From contig JAJYWB010000033.1 in the NCBI GenBank assembly GCA_021791715.1, positions 1-62,241 of the forward strand: a DNA stretch of 62,241 nucleotides. Direction: 5' to 3'. Positions 1 through 8,732 of this stretch are shown in pieces. A model generated the notes under the pieces. The model was not told the DNA's origin and ran no database searches. It saw nothing but the letters and a program-made list of their open reading frames with translations. Every line of letters begins with the position of its first letter. Position 1 is the first letter of the stretch. The stretch comes from Planctomycetota bacterium (GTDB lineage Bacteria; Planctomycetota; Planctomycetia; Isosphaerales; Isosphaeraceae). Position numbers and translations under genes: made by a program.

Positions 1-214
1 GGGTGTAGTCGCGTGTCGATTGAAATTCCATATGAACAAGATGCGATTTGGCCGTTTTGATCAGGAGGATCTTGTCGGCGTCGGACGAGAACGCCGAGAG
101 ATCGGTGTTGACGATCCCGATCGGTCCTTTGGTCTTGATTCCCAAAAGCGCGAGCCACGCCGCGGGATCGCGTTCGACCAGCTCTTTCATCACGACGTCA
201 TACTTTTTCGCCAC
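1..214 (-). CDS. Rpn/PD-(D/E)XK transposase-like protein, partial (3' end outside window)
   Basis: A GTG at 214 is preceded by a good ribosome binding site (GGAGG in minus-strand sense, about 219-225) and opens a frame that runs off the left edge without a stop. The visible 71 residues begin VAKKYDVVMKELVERDPAAW and continue through GIVNTDLSAFSSDADKI and KSHLVHMEFQSTRD. This matches the N-terminus I know from the abundant planctomycete proteins annotated as Rpn-family or PD-(D/E)XK nuclease-family transposases: an N-terminal D..T/MKEL segment, an N/D-D-LS stretch, then HxExQ, which in this fold carries the ExQ/ExK catalytic pair. The nuclease role is family inference. Only the N-terminal third is present, so integrity cannot be judged. 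Confidence 0.6.
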   Translation of the reverse strand, partial: MAKKYDVVMKELVERDPAAWLALLGIKTKGPIGIVNTDLSAFSSDADKILLIKTAKSHLVHMEFQSTRDYT

Positions 215-776
215 GGGGGACCTCCGGGAATTCCAAGCGAATGGAATTGGATGCGATCGAACCGCCGCGCCGACGTTCGATCGTTTCGTCGGACCGAGTG
301 CGAGTGAAATTCTAATTAACCGAAGCGGCCGAGTCTCGCCGGCGGGGAGAATAATCGACGAAATCATCGGCGTGTATCGCGTCGGGAGCGGAAATGTGAA
401 TATCACCGATCCGAGCTTTTCGGGCGATTCGAGACGACCCGAAGCGATCGGTACCGATATCTAAACTCATGCGATTCCTGGATTTGAACGCCGATTAGGA
501 CTTCGAAGTCGGACAATTCCCGGGTGTCTCGGTTGCCGAACGTACAAGCCTCACGATTTGCTTCGATCGTTAGTGAGTCACCTCATAGATCATACCATAT
601 CCGTGGACTCGTGATCCGAAACGACGAGTCGAAGGCCTACGAAACGTCTGTTCACCTGATTCGTCGGAATCATCAACAGACATTACGTATTCTCTCATTC
701 GAATCGAAAAACCGCGCGGCGATTCCCATACGAACCGTCGCGCGGCGAACGAACGTCGATTCTCAAAAACGTAAGA
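215..776. other. Intergenic region without a convincing gene
   Basis: This holds the upstream side of the left-edge gene and the downstream side of the DUF3500 gene. Short frames on both strands have no ribosome binding site, recognisable motif or sensible composition. I see no tRNA fold and no strong terminator. Confidence 0.5.
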
Positions 777-1787
777 TCACTTCGCCGCCACGGGCGTTCC
801 AAAATCGCCGAGCATATTCCGCCAAAGGCTATGAATATGATTCGCTCCGTTTTGGGTGTTATTAAATTCGATGAGGAACGTCGGGCCTTGCACGCGGTAC
901 GCGTGGCCCGCGGATCGATCGGGCGCTCCCATCCACGCGAAACGGATCGATTCGGGCCCCGCGTTCTTGATCTCGTCGAGCCAAGCCGAGGCGATGTCGT
1001 CGGGCATATCGCCGGCGTAAGCCTCGATCAGCGCGCGAAGCATGCTTTTTTGATCATCGGTAAGCTTGGCGTATGCGATGCCGACCGCGGCGGCGGTCGG
1101 GGGCTGGGGCGTGTTCGGAGCGCGAACCTCGGGGGGCGCCTCGGCTTCCACGGTCGCCTCTTTCCGTTGGCTTTCATCAAGAGCCTGCAAGAGCCGTAAT
1201 GCGCGATCCTCCAATTCGGCCAGAACGCGGAGCCCGGCCCGCGGGCCTTGCCGTACCTCGGCGGGGTTCGACCCGAAGAACGCGGGAGTCGCCGAAACGA
1301 CCTTCCCTTCATCAATCACGAAGTTGAGCGAAAGGTGATGCCCCTCGACCCGCCAACCCCACTTCCCCTTCGTCGACGGCTCGCCGAAGAACGACAGGAA
1401 ATACAACTCGGGATCGCGCGTCGGTCCCTTCCCCTGCTCCATATCCTTAAGCACTTGTTCAAGGCTCATGATCGTCGTCGCCTTGGAGTAGCCCGAGTCG
1501 CTGACGCCCGATTGCACCAGGCCGAACGCGAGAGCGCGCTGCGCCGAAGTCATCTCCTTAAGCGGCAAGCCCTTACGAGGACGGGGGATGAAATGCCAAT
1601 TGAGCCGTTCGGGAGAATCGAACGCGAAAGTCGCCTTCGCTTTTTGAGAATCGTCGAGCGCGGCGAAAAGCCGAGACGCGGCGACGGTCATCTGCGGTCC
1701 CGATTGATCGATCAACTCGCGCGCCCAAACCGCCGCGGCGATCGTCCCGATCGCGGCCAACGCCACACTGAGCTTGATTTTACGCAT
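777..1787 (-). CDS. DUF3500 family secreted protein
   Basis: This 336-residue protein starts with a signal peptide (MRKIKLSVALAAIGTIAAAV, positively charged then hydrophobic) and is probably exported. The body matches DUF3500: an ALDDSQKAKATFAFDSPERL segment near residue 45, a phenylalanine/tyrosine-rich YFLSFFGEPSTKGKWGWRVE core near residue 130, and GHHLSLNF followed by PAFFGSNPAEV. Family members are extracellular or periplasmic proteins of unknown biochemical role, frequent in planctomycetes and other environmental bacteria. The ATG at 1787 has a GGGGGA ribosome site about 7 bases upstream. The neighbours are on the other strand or far away, so it is probably a single-gene unit. Family assignment is firm; function is unknown. 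Confidence 0.85.
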   Translation of the reverse strand: MRKIKLSVALAAIGTIAAAVWARELIDQSGPQMTVAASRLFAALDDSQKAKATFAFDSPERLNWHFIPRPRKGLPLKEMTSAQRALAFGLVQSGVSDSGYSKATTIMSLEQVLKDMEQGKGPTRDPELYFLSFFGEPSTKGKWGWRVEGHHLSLNFVIDEGKVVSATPAFFGSNPAEVRQGPRAGLRVLAELEDRALRLLQALDESQRKEATVEAEAPPEVRAPNTPQPPTAAAVGIAYAKLTDDQKSMLRALIEAYAGDMPDDIASAWLDEIKNAGPESIRFAWMGAPDRSAGHAYRVQGPTFLIEFNNTQNGANHIHSLWRNMLGDFGTPVAAK

Positions 1788-2177
1788 CGCCGGTTCCCCC
1801 GCGGACTTCGAGATCGTTCATTTGAGAAGCGGTCGCGATCGACCCTCACGTAAACTTCGATCACTCATCGTAACGACTCCATCGCCGAAGACCAGACGTT
1901 AACAGGGTCTTTTCTTATCGTCCAACCTTGCACATCTCAAACATATATGAAAACGTACGGTATAAATATTATGCCGTCGCACGCTCGAATCGCCCGATTT
2001 CGGCGTTCTCATCGAATTCCGAAGCGATCGTTCGCTTCGTTCCTCCCGCCAATTTCGAGCCGATCTTGCATCGCGACCGATCTTCCGCGCAAGATGGTGA
2101 GCGTTCGGAATTTTGGAATCCCCCTCCGACGCGATCGCTCCGTGATTGGATCTCGATCGTTCGGTCGTTAACTTTCT
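1788..2177. other. Divergent intergenic region between DUF3500 gene and atpC
   Basis: About 390 bases separate two outward-facing genes and must hold both promoters. The centre, around 1935-1980, is AT-rich. I could not fix a specific -35/-10 pair, and no coding frame here looks real. Confidence 0.4.
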
Positions 2178-2630
2178 ATGCGACGAGACGTTATGTCGAA
2201 AGCCGAAGCCGCCGAAATCGGGCATAAAGAGAAAGATCGTGCTCTTCATTGCCAGGTGATCACTCCCGAGAAAACGCTGATCGACGAGGTCGTCGAGTTC
2301 GTCGCGCTGCCGCTTAGCGACGGTGAATTGGGCGTACTGCCGGGAAGATCTCCGCTGATCGGCAGGCTCGGTTACGGCGAACTGCGCACGCGATCGACCT
2401 CGGCGACGCATCATTATTATATCGACGGAGGATTTGCGCAAGTGCGCGACGATTTCGTGACGGTTCTCACCAATCACGCGATCCCCGCGGCCAAGATCGA
2501 CGAGGTCGCGGCTTCGAAAGATCTCGAAATCGCGCTCGCTCGCAAGGCGATCACCGAACCCGAGATCGTCGAGAAGGACAAGGCGATCGCCCGCGCCCGC
2601 GCGCAGTTGCGCGTCGCCGAACACGCTTGA
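2178..2630 (+). CDS. atpC: F1Fo ATP synthase epsilon subunit
   Basis: Epsilon subunit of the F1 sector, sitting on the gamma stalk at the cytoplasmic face, where it couples rotation and damps ATP hydrolysis. The N-terminal beta-sandwich is clear: HCQVITPEKTLIDEVVEFV, then GELGVLPGRSPLIGRLGYGE, the family signature. A short C-terminal helical hairpin ends in KAIARARAQLRVAEHA. At 150 residues (or 145 from the second ATG at 2193) it is of normal length; neither start has a strong ribosome site. In most bacteria atpC follows atpD. Here the upstream gene points the other way and no other ATP synthase gene is in the window, so this subunit is encoded on its own or is a paralogue. Tail to tail with the metallophosphoesterase. 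Confidence 0.9.
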   Translation: MRRDVMSKAEAAEIGHKEKDRALHCQVITPEKTLIDEVVEFVALPLSDGELGVLPGRSPLIGRLGYGELRTRSTSATHHYYIDGGFAQVRDDFVTVLTNHAIPAAKIDEVAASKDLEIALARKAITEPEIVEKDKAIARARAQLRVAEHA

Positions 2631-2646
2631 TTCGACCGAACGATCT

Positions 2647-2682
2647 CGACCGATCGATATGGCAAGAAATATGGATCGGTCG
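2647..2682. terminator. Possible bidirectional terminator hairpin
   Basis: CGACCGATC at 2647-2655 pairs perfectly with GATCGGTCG at 2674-2682 across a 18-base loop. It fills the gap between two convergent genes, directly against the metallophosphoesterase stop codon. There is no clear T-run, so the call rests on position and symmetry. Confidence 0.4.
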
Positions 2683-3654
2683 TTACGAAGCGTGCGATTG
2701 GATTTCGCTCGAAGCGGGGAAAAAGCATGGGTCGTGGTGCAACGGGATCGTGCGCCAGCCGCGGCCGAACCAAGCGTGGTGGGTCGCGGTTACCGCCGAG
2801 CCTTCGAGCGTGATTTCGAGAAAGCCGGGGGGACGAAGCCCGGTCCGATCGCGCAACAGCGGAGCCCCCGCGTTCAAACAAAGCTGATCGACCAAACCGG
2901 GAGGTCGAAAAGCCCACGCCGCATGAACATGTCCACAACAGTATAAATGAGGACCGATCGTCGCGAGTCGTTCGCGAACGCTCTCGAAGTTTTCGATCCG
3001 TTTGACGGAAAGTTCGTAGAGATATCCCGGAGGCGCCGCGACGGGGTAATGGCACGCGACGATGAGCCTGCGCGGGCGTTCGGCGGGATCGGCGATCAGC
3101 TCGCACGCTTTGTTCAACTGTTCGGGAGGAAGATAACCGCGGGCCGTGATCCGAGGTTGCGTGGGGTCGAGCCCGAGAATCGCGGTTTCACGATCGAGCC
3201 GCCTGAGCCACGGATAACCCCCCGCCGGCGCGAACGCGCCGAACGCGTGCTCGAACGACATCGACCGCGCCGAACTCGCGGTGTATCGATCGTGATTCCC
3301 CGGGATGATCGTCGTCCGGTCGCTATCGACCAGCAACCGCGCCAAACCTTTCAAAGCCCCGGCGAATTCGGCGGGAGAAGACGTCGTCGTCAAATCCCCG
3401 GTTATCAGGATATGATCAGGCTTAATACTTAAAACGCGATCGACGACGTCGTCGAGCCGTTCGAGCCGAAACCTGCGGGCGCGTCCCGCGGCGAGGCTCA
3501 TCATTCCCCAAGCCCGCTTGTTTAACAGTCGGAACGGATTGAGATCAAACCGCCAAATATGAATATCAGATAAATGCGCGATCCGCAACGCGAAGATCCT
3601 TGGACGAGCCGAAGCGAGCGGTCGATCGCTCGCGTTTTGGTCGACGACGACCAC
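2683..3654 (-). CDS. Calcineurin-like metallophosphoesterase
   Basis: A 323-residue phosphoesterase of the binuclear metal family. The metal ligands appear in order: HLSDIHIW near residue 28 (DxH), ITGDLT near residue 90 (GD), IIPGNHDRY near residue 125 (GNHD), ACHYPV near residue 210 (H) and CCGHVHAAW near residue 245 (GHxH). There is no signal peptide, so it is probably cytoplasmic. The substrate cannot be read from sequence; relatives act on cyclic nucleotides, UDP-diacylglucosamine or other phosphoesters. The GTG at 3654 lies 7 bases past the stop of the CPBP protease gene, so the two are likely cotranscribed. No strong ribosome site precedes it, which fits translational coupling. Confidence 0.85.
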   Translation of the reverse strand: MVVVDQNASDRPLASARPRIFALRIAHLSDIHIWRFDLNPFRLLNKRAWGMMSLAAGRARRFRLERLDDVVDRVLSIKPDHILITGDLTTTSSPAEFAGALKGLARLLVDSDRTTIIPGNHDRYTASSARSMSFEHAFGAFAPAGGYPWLRRLDRETAILGLDPTQPRITARGYLPPEQLNKACELIADPAERPRRLIVACHYPVAAPPGYLYELSVKRIENFESVRERLATIGPHLYCCGHVHAAWAFRPPGLVDQLCLNAGAPLLRDRTGLRPPGFLEITLEGSAVTATHHAWFGRGWRTIPLHHDPCFFPASSEIQSHAS

Positions 3655-3661
3655 GCGCGGT

Positions 3662-4603
3662 TTAAAAGCGCCGACCGATCCAGCCCACGATCAGATCATA
3701 CGCGACATGCGTCCCCACCGCGACGCCGAACCCCCGCGCCACGAACACCCAGGCGAAATAAACGCCCGCCATCCATCGAAAAATGAACGCGTACCAGGTG
3801 AAAGCCTCGCCCGGCGATCCCGCGTGATGCGCCAGTGAAAACAAGAGCGCCGATCCCGTCACCGCGACGGTTTCGGCGAGGATTCCAGGCGTTTGCAGCC
3901 ACTTGAGCGTTTTGATCGAAAGCGGAATCATCGCCAGCCGGAAGATCGCCTCTTCGTAAACCCCGGCGCCCAAAAAGCCGACGATCGCGGCGATCGCCGA
4001 ACCCGCGGCCAAGATACGCCCCGAACCGTCGGCGACGCGATCGAGACGATCGAACGCGAAATCGAGCCCTCGGCTCAACCCGACAAGCGTCACCGCGAGG
4101 AGCAGGCTCTCGATCGCCATGCCGACGAGATAATTCGGCGAAAACCGCCATTGCCGAGGGTCGGCGACCTGCCACGCGAGGAGCGCGACGATCAGGATGA
4201 GCGGAGGAAGCCATTGATCGGTCAATCCCAGCACGCCGAGCCCGCGACGGATCCAGGCGTCGGCGCCCGTCCGATAAGCCGCGGCCGAGCCCCCGCCGAG
4301 CCAAACGACCCCGAGCTCATAAATCGCCAGAATCGGCAGGATGAACGCCAGACACGGCAACGGCCTACGCGTCTGCGACCAGTACGAGACGTTCGCCGCC
4401 GACGCCTTGTTCATCTCGCGAATCGCGCGCGCCGCGGTCCATTCGGATCGGATCCGAAAACCACGAGGCTTGCGGATTGGAGGTGTCGTCGTGGTTCTCA
4501 TAAACTCAATGAATCGGCGCGCAACGCCGCGAAGCTTCAGACGATCGGCGACCGTTTTACCGCGTTCCACGCCGAGTCGATCGATCCCGCCGAATTCGTT
4601 CAT
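3662..4603 (-). CDS. CPBP family intramembrane metalloprotease
   Basis: Polytopic membrane protein of the CAAX protease/bacteriocin-processing (Abi/CPBP) family. The diagnostic glutamate pair is present in YEEAIFRLAMIPL, followed downstream by SLAHHAG (conserved histidine) and a last helix with GVAVGTHVAYDLIVGW (second conserved histidine). These residues make the intramembrane zinc site. About seven hydrophobic stretches begin near residue 80. The first 60 or so residues are basic and poorly conserved in look, so the start may be the ATG at 4501 rather than 4603. It precedes the metallophosphoesterase by 7 bases. Substrate unknown. Confidence 0.85.
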   Translation of the reverse strand: MNEFGGIDRLGVERGKTVADRLKLRGVARRFIEFMRTTTTPPIRKPRGFRIRSEWTAARAIREMNKASAANVSYWSQTRRPLPCLAFILPILAIYELGVVWLGGGSAAAYRTGADAWIRRGLGVLGLTDQWLPPLILIVALLAWQVADPRQWRFSPNYLVGMAIESLLLAVTLVGLSRGLDFAFDRLDRVADGSGRILAAGSAIAAIVGFLGAGVYEEAIFRLAMIPLSIKTLKWLQTPGILAETVAVTGSALLFSLAHHAGSPGEAFTWYAFIFRWMAGVYFAWVFVARGFGVAVGTHVAYDLIVGWIGRRF

Positions 4604-4909
4604 CCGGCACGATCCGTCTCCGCTCGGCGATCCTTACAATCATTAAGTATCATCATAATCATCGGATTAACGATCGACTTTTTGCGAGCCTTCCACGAAG
4701 CACCGGATCGATTTCGGCGCGTTCGTCGGGTTCTCCGGGTTCATCGATATCACGGAATCTCGGATCTCGGGATCTTCTTAGAAGCGGCGATCGGTCTTCC
4801 CGAAAGGTTGCGCGGCGTGATATGGTGACGCGACGCGAAACGACGCGCTCGAATCCAGGCGACGCCGGGGAATGGAATCACGGTCGAGCTTCTATCAAGG
4901 ATGATCGTC

Positions 4910-6133
4910 ATGGCCAAAAAGATCTTCATCTCGGCGGGCGAGCCGAGCGGCGATTTGCACGCGGCGAATCTCGTGTCGGCGCTGCGCGAGCACTGGCCCG
5001 ACGCCGATATCCAGGGCTTCGGCGGGCCTCGATTTCAATCCGCGGGGGGGCGTCTTTTATACCCTCTCGTCGAACTCGCGGTGATGTGGTTCGGCAGAGT
5101 GTTATTGAATATGCATAAATTCATTCGTTTACTTAACCAGGCCGAGCGGGTGTTTCAAAACGATCGACCCGACGCGGTCGTGGTGATCGATTATCCGGGC
5201 TTTCACTGGGTGCTGGCGCGCCGAGCCAAGAAGTACGGGATCCCGGTTTTTTATTTCGTTCCGCCGCAAATCTGGGCGTGGGCGGGTTGGCGCGTTAAAA
5301 AAGTGCGCGCTTATATTGATTATGTATTATGTAGTTTACCGTTCGAGCCCGCGTGGTATCGCGCTCGGGGGGTCGATCACGCGGTATTCGTCGGGCATCC
5401 TTATTTTGACGAGCTTTCCGAGCGCAAGGTCGATCCCGCGTTCGTCGCCGAGCAAACCTCTCGCGGAGGGTCGATCGTCGCGATCCTGCCGGGGTCGCGC
5501 GATCAAGAAATTCATAAAAACTTACCGATGATGATCGAGGCGGCGAAGAAGCTCGCGGGAGAGCTTCCGAACGTTCGTTTCGTCGTCGCGGCGCTCCACG
5601 ACGAACATCAAAAGCTCGCGCGAAGCATGATCGCCGCGAGCGGGTTCGAAGGGGCGATCGAAGTCTTTTCGGGCAAGACCGCCGAGATCGTCCGGATCGC
5701 CGATATCGCGTGGGCGGTTTCGGGATCGGTCGGCCTGGAACTGATGGTCGAAGGCAAGCCGACCGTCGTCGTCTACAAAATCAAACCGTTCGATCTGTTC
5801 GTGGCGCGCCGATTTATCAAGTCGAAATATATTAGTTTGGTGAATTTACTCGCCGACGACGAGGTTTTTCCCGAATATCTGACGAGCCGCGACGTTTCGA
5901 CCGAGATGGCTGGACGTGCGTTCGAGTGGCTGACGAACGCGACCGCGCGGAAAGCCGCGATCGCTCGGATCGAGGTTTTGCGGGAACGGTTCGCGCATCC
6001 AGGCGCCGTGCGTCGGGTTGCGGCGGCGATCGTCGCCGCGATCGATCCCTGCGCTCCCACGCTCGCGGGTCCTCACGGGGGGGATCGAACGAGGCGGAAA
6101 AACGAGCGGTCGGGACGAATCGCTCACGATTGA
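4910..6133 (+). CDS. lpxB: Lipid-A-disaccharide synthase
   Basis: LpxB (GT19) joins UDP-2,3-diacylglucosamine and lipid X to form the lipid A disaccharide at the inner membrane. The signature SAGEPSGDLHAANLVSAL opens the protein, followed by GFGGPRFQSAG, VVVIDYPGFHW, FYFVPPQIWAW and VGHPYFDEL in the N-terminal half, and LPGSRDQEI plus SGSVGLELM with KPTVVVYK in the nucleotide-binding C-terminal half. I place the start at 4910 because AAGGA lies 8 bases upstream; the ATG at 4901 would overlap that site. About 407 residues, slightly long because of a basic tail (GGDRTRRKNERSGR). Its presence implies a lipid A-containing outer membrane. No other lpx genes are nearby. Confidence 0.95.
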   Translation: MAKKIFISAGEPSGDLHAANLVSALREHWPDADIQGFGGPRFQSAGGRLLYPLVELAVMWFGRVLLNMHKFIRLLNQAERVFQNDRPDAVVVIDYPGFHWVLARRAKKYGIPVFYFVPPQIWAWAGWRVKKVRAYIDYVLCSLPFEPAWYRARGVDHAVFVGHPYFDELSERKVDPAFVAEQTSRGGSIVAILPGSRDQEIHKNLPMMIEAAKKLAGELPNVRFVVAALHDEHQKLARSMIAASGFEGAIEVFSGKTAEIVRIADIAWAVSGSVGLELMVEGKPTVVVYKIKPFDLFVARRFIKSKYISLVNLLADDEVFPEYLTSRDVSTEMAGRAFEWLTNATARKAAIARIEVLRERFAHPGAVRRVAAAIVAAIDPCAPTLAGPHGGDRTRRKNERSGRIAHD

Positions 6134-6191
6134 TCAAGACGAACGCGATCGGAATGAGCCGAACGCGAGATGAGACTTCGATAGGACGCGT

Positions 6192-6318
6192 GAATCGCTC
6201 GTTCGTTCGCAGATTCGATGACTCGCCGGCGCTTGGAAGCGAGAATCGCGCGTTCGTTCGCGGATTCGAAAAACTCTCGCCGGAGCTAGGATGCGAGAAT
6301 CGCTCGTTCGCGGCTTGA
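6192..6318. repeat. Three imperfect tandem repeats, about 51-54 bases each
   Basis: Units start at 6192, 6243 and 6297 with GAATCGCTCGTTCG or GAATCGCGCGTTCG, followed in the first two by a TTCGCRGATTCGA segment and CTCGCCGG; the third copy is cut short. They lie in the 270-base gap after lpxB and before the sugar isomerase-like gene. Confidence 0.6.
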
Positions 6319-6402
6319 ATCGGCGAATCGATTCCGCGACATTGATTTTGTGCGGGATCTCGTTCGGAACCGACCGGAGCGCAACCCCAAGGGATTATCA
6401 AG

Positions 6403-7173
6403 ATGCAACTAGGTATTGTTACATACGATATCGCCAAAGATTGGAATCTGGATACGATCCTCAAGCGGCTCGACGCTCTCCATTACGAGGGGGTCGAGCT
6501 GAGGACGACGCACGCGCACGGGGTCGAAATCTCGCTCTCTTCGGACGAGCGTAAGGAGGTGCGGAAGCGCTTCGCCGATTCTCCCGTGGCGCTCGCGGGG
6601 CTCGGGAGCACTTATGAATTTCAGTCGACCGATCCCGCGGTCGTCAAAAAGAACGTCGAGGGGGCGAAAGAATACGTTCGGTTGGCGCACGACGTCGGTT
6701 CGCCCGGGATCAAAGTCCGTCCCAACGGCGTTCCCAAAGGCGCCGATCGCGAGGCGACTTTCAAGCAAATCGGCGCCGCGCTGCGCGAGGTCGGCGAATA
6801 CGCGGTCGGCTTCGGCGTCGAGGTTCGGCTCGAGGTGCACGGAGCCGTCACCCAGGAACCCCCCAACTGCGCCGAGATCATCGCGCACGCCGATCATTCG
6901 AACGTCTTTGTTTGCTGGAATTCGAATCCGACCGATGTTTCTAACGACGGGACGATCGCCGCGAATTTCAAGCTTCTCGCTCCCAAAATTCGAGAGGTTC
7001 ATCTTCGCGATCTGTTCGACGAAAAATACCCGTGGCGCGAACTCTTCGCGCTCCTCGCCGCCGAGGATTACTCGGGATTCACCCTCGCCGAAATCCCGTC
7101 GAGCCCAGACCCCGAACGCGTACTTCGCTACTTCCGCTCGCTCTGGCTCGCCTATCAGCCTATGCCGAAATAA
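6403..7173 (+). CDS. Sugar phosphate isomerase/epimerase (xylose isomerase-like TIM barrel)
   Basis: A 256-residue AP-endonuclease-2/xylose isomerase-like TIM barrel protein. It starts MQLGIVTYDIAKDWNLDTIL, then YEGVELRTTHAHG. Likely metal ligands are the glutamate of VEVRLEVHGAV, the aspartate/histidine of AHADHSNVFVCWNSNP, the histidine of VREVHLRD and the glutamate of FTLAEIP. Such enzymes act on sugars, inositols or hydroxypyruvate; the exact substrate cannot be inferred. No signal peptide is visible, although many planctomycete relatives are exported. The ATG has AAGGGA 8 bases upstream. The last 14 bases overlap the end of the convergent DNA methyltransferase gene. Confidence 0.85.
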   Translation: MQLGIVTYDIAKDWNLDTILKRLDALHYEGVELRTTHAHGVEISLSSDERKEVRKRFADSPVALAGLGSTYEFQSTDPAVVKKNVEGAKEYVRLAHDVGSPGIKVRPNGVPKGADREATFKQIGAALREVGEYAVGFGVEVRLEVHGAVTQEPPNCAEIIAHADHSNVFVCWNSNPTDVSNDGTIAANFKLLAPKIREVHLRDLFDEKYPWRELFALLAAEDYSGFTLAEIPSSPDPERVLRYFRSLWLAYQPMPK

Positions 7174-8419
7174 CAGGATCTTTCATTCGTCGATTCGAAT
7201 CGGCGGCCGCGAGCCTCGGCTCGATCGGATTCGAATGGCGATCGAACACGGGAGTGAGTATATATCGATCGATATAACGGATAACCGGCGTGCAGACGGC
7301 GTCGCCGAAGCCGAACAGGTTTTGAACCTCGTTCTCCACGAGAGGGTAATCCCCGGCGCCTTGAAGCCTGGCGTATTCCCGAGGCGACATCCAGCGCATC
7401 CGTAATACGCCCCGATCGATCGCGACGACGATTTGTCGCGCGCTGCCGCCGCGCGGAGTGCGCAGGCAACCCGCCAATCCGTCGAACCGAACCTCGGCGC
7501 GGGTCGATCCGCCGCGTTTGCGACGAAAAATCGTCCCCACGAACGATTCTCCCGCGGCGATCATTCGGTCGACGATCGCGCGATGCTTATCGTTCATCAT
7601 GAGATAATGTTTTTGAACTTGAGCTTCGTCCCACCATTTTTGGTCGAGGTCGAGATCGATCAGCTCGACGAGGGGAGCGATCTTCGCGTTCGGGATCGGG
7701 ATGTCGAAAGCGATGAGTTCGGGGGGAGGGTCGATCGACCGCAAGAGCGGAACGATTCGCCGCGGTCGGATCGCCGCGTCGGCGCGTTCGATCGCGCGAT
7801 CAAAACCGTCGCCGAACCAATCGGTCGCGTTCGCGCGGATCGCCCCTGGAACTTCGAGATCGCGCGCCGCGCCGACGACGAAAACCCGCGGACGACTTTG
7901 AGGAACAAAATATTTCGCGTCGAGCGTGAACGCGTCGATCGCGTAACCGAGCTCCGACAAAGAGCGAATCGCGGCTTTAAAATCGGCGCCGTCTTTTGAA
8001 GTCAAAAATCCCGTCACGTTTTCAAGCAATATCAGCTTTGGTCCGCGCTCGCCGAGTCGAGCGAGGATCTCGACGAAGCCGAAAAACGTCGACGAATGCT
8101 CTCCCTCGAAACCTCGGCGATATCCCGCGGGAGAAAGATCGACGCACGGAAACGAGGCCGTCGCCAAAAACGGTCGCTCGACGATTCGATCGAGAACCTC
8201 GCTCGTATTCCAAACGTCGCCGAGATGAAAACGATCGTCGATTCCAAACCGATTTTCATACAACTCTTTCTTTTTCGGATCGACGTCGTTCGCGTAAACG
8301 CACCGCCAGCCCGAAGGCTCGAGCCCCGCGCGAACCAGGCCGATCCCCGCGAAGAACTCGCAAAACGTCTTGGAAAAGCGTTCGCCGTTCCGTTTATTGG
8401 AAGCGATCGGCTTGATCAT
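7160..8419 (-). CDS. DNA (cytosine-5-)-methyltransferase, orphan
   Basis: A 419-residue C5-cytosine methyltransferase. Motif I is FCEFFAGIGLVRAGLE, motif IV carries the catalytic Pro-Cys in ATASFPCVDLSPAG, motif VI is LLENVTGFL (ENV), motif VIII is QSRPRVFVVGA, and motifs IX-X appear as CLRTPRGGSARQIV and RLQGAGDYP near the end. The target recognition region lies about residues 200-320. It takes the methyl group from S-adenosylmethionine and flips its target cytosine. No restriction endonuclease, Vsr or specificity gene is beside it, so it is either a solitary regulator/host-specificity enzyme or a remnant of a restriction system. Tail-to-tail overlap with the isomerase-like gene. Upstream ribosome site weak (AAAGA). 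Confidence 0.92.
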   Translation of the reverse strand: MIKPIASNKRNGERFSKTFCEFFAGIGLVRAGLEPSGWRCVYANDVDPKKKELYENRFGIDDRFHLGDVWNTSEVLDRIVERPFLATASFPCVDLSPAGYRRGFEGEHSSTFFGFVEILARLGERGPKLILLENVTGFLTSKDGADFKAAIRSLSELGYAIDAFTLDAKYFVPQSRPRVFVVGAARDLEVPGAIRANATDWFGDGFDRAIERADAAIRPRRIVPLLRSIDPPPELIAFDIPIPNAKIAPLVELIDLDLDQKWWDEAQVQKHYLMMNDKHRAIVDRMIAAGESFVGTIFRRKRGGSTRAEVRFDGLAGCLRTPRGGSARQIVVAIDRGVLRMRWMSPREYARLQGAGDYPLVENEVQNLFGFGDAVCTPVIRYIDRYILTPVFDRHSNPIEPRLAAADSNRRMKDPVISA

Positions 8420-8732
8420 GCGTATTCTTTGTTGATGATATTATAAAATAAAACTCTCGAGCGAACTTCGCCCGAAAATCAATCGATCGCGATCGTTCAA
8501 TCGCGAAAGCGCGCCGCGGCGATCGCGGCTCGATCGCGATTCGGTTCTTCAACATAAGGCGTTTCTCCCCCATGCGAAAGCGGCGAGCGTCCGGCGAACG
8601 AATCGATCGGTCGACGTTTCGGCTCGAATTTATCGCCGCGAAAGTTCCGGGGTATTGGGTAAGAACTCGCGTTCGGTTAATCTAGCGGGCCGTTGTTCGC
8701 CGTCCGTCCTCGTATGTAAGGATCGAATCGCC
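8420..8732. other. Divergent intergenic region, rich in GATCGCG words
   Basis: This holds the promoters of the methyltransferase gene and the S9 peptidase gene. The first half (8470-8545) is dense in ATCGCG and CGATCG words. No coding frame is convincing. Confidence 0.4.

Noticed and set aside
3893..4828. Long plus-strand frame opposite the CPBP protease gene
   Set aside because: It is the antisense shadow of a gene with clear motifs, and has arginine/glutamate-rich composition typical of such shadows in this genome.
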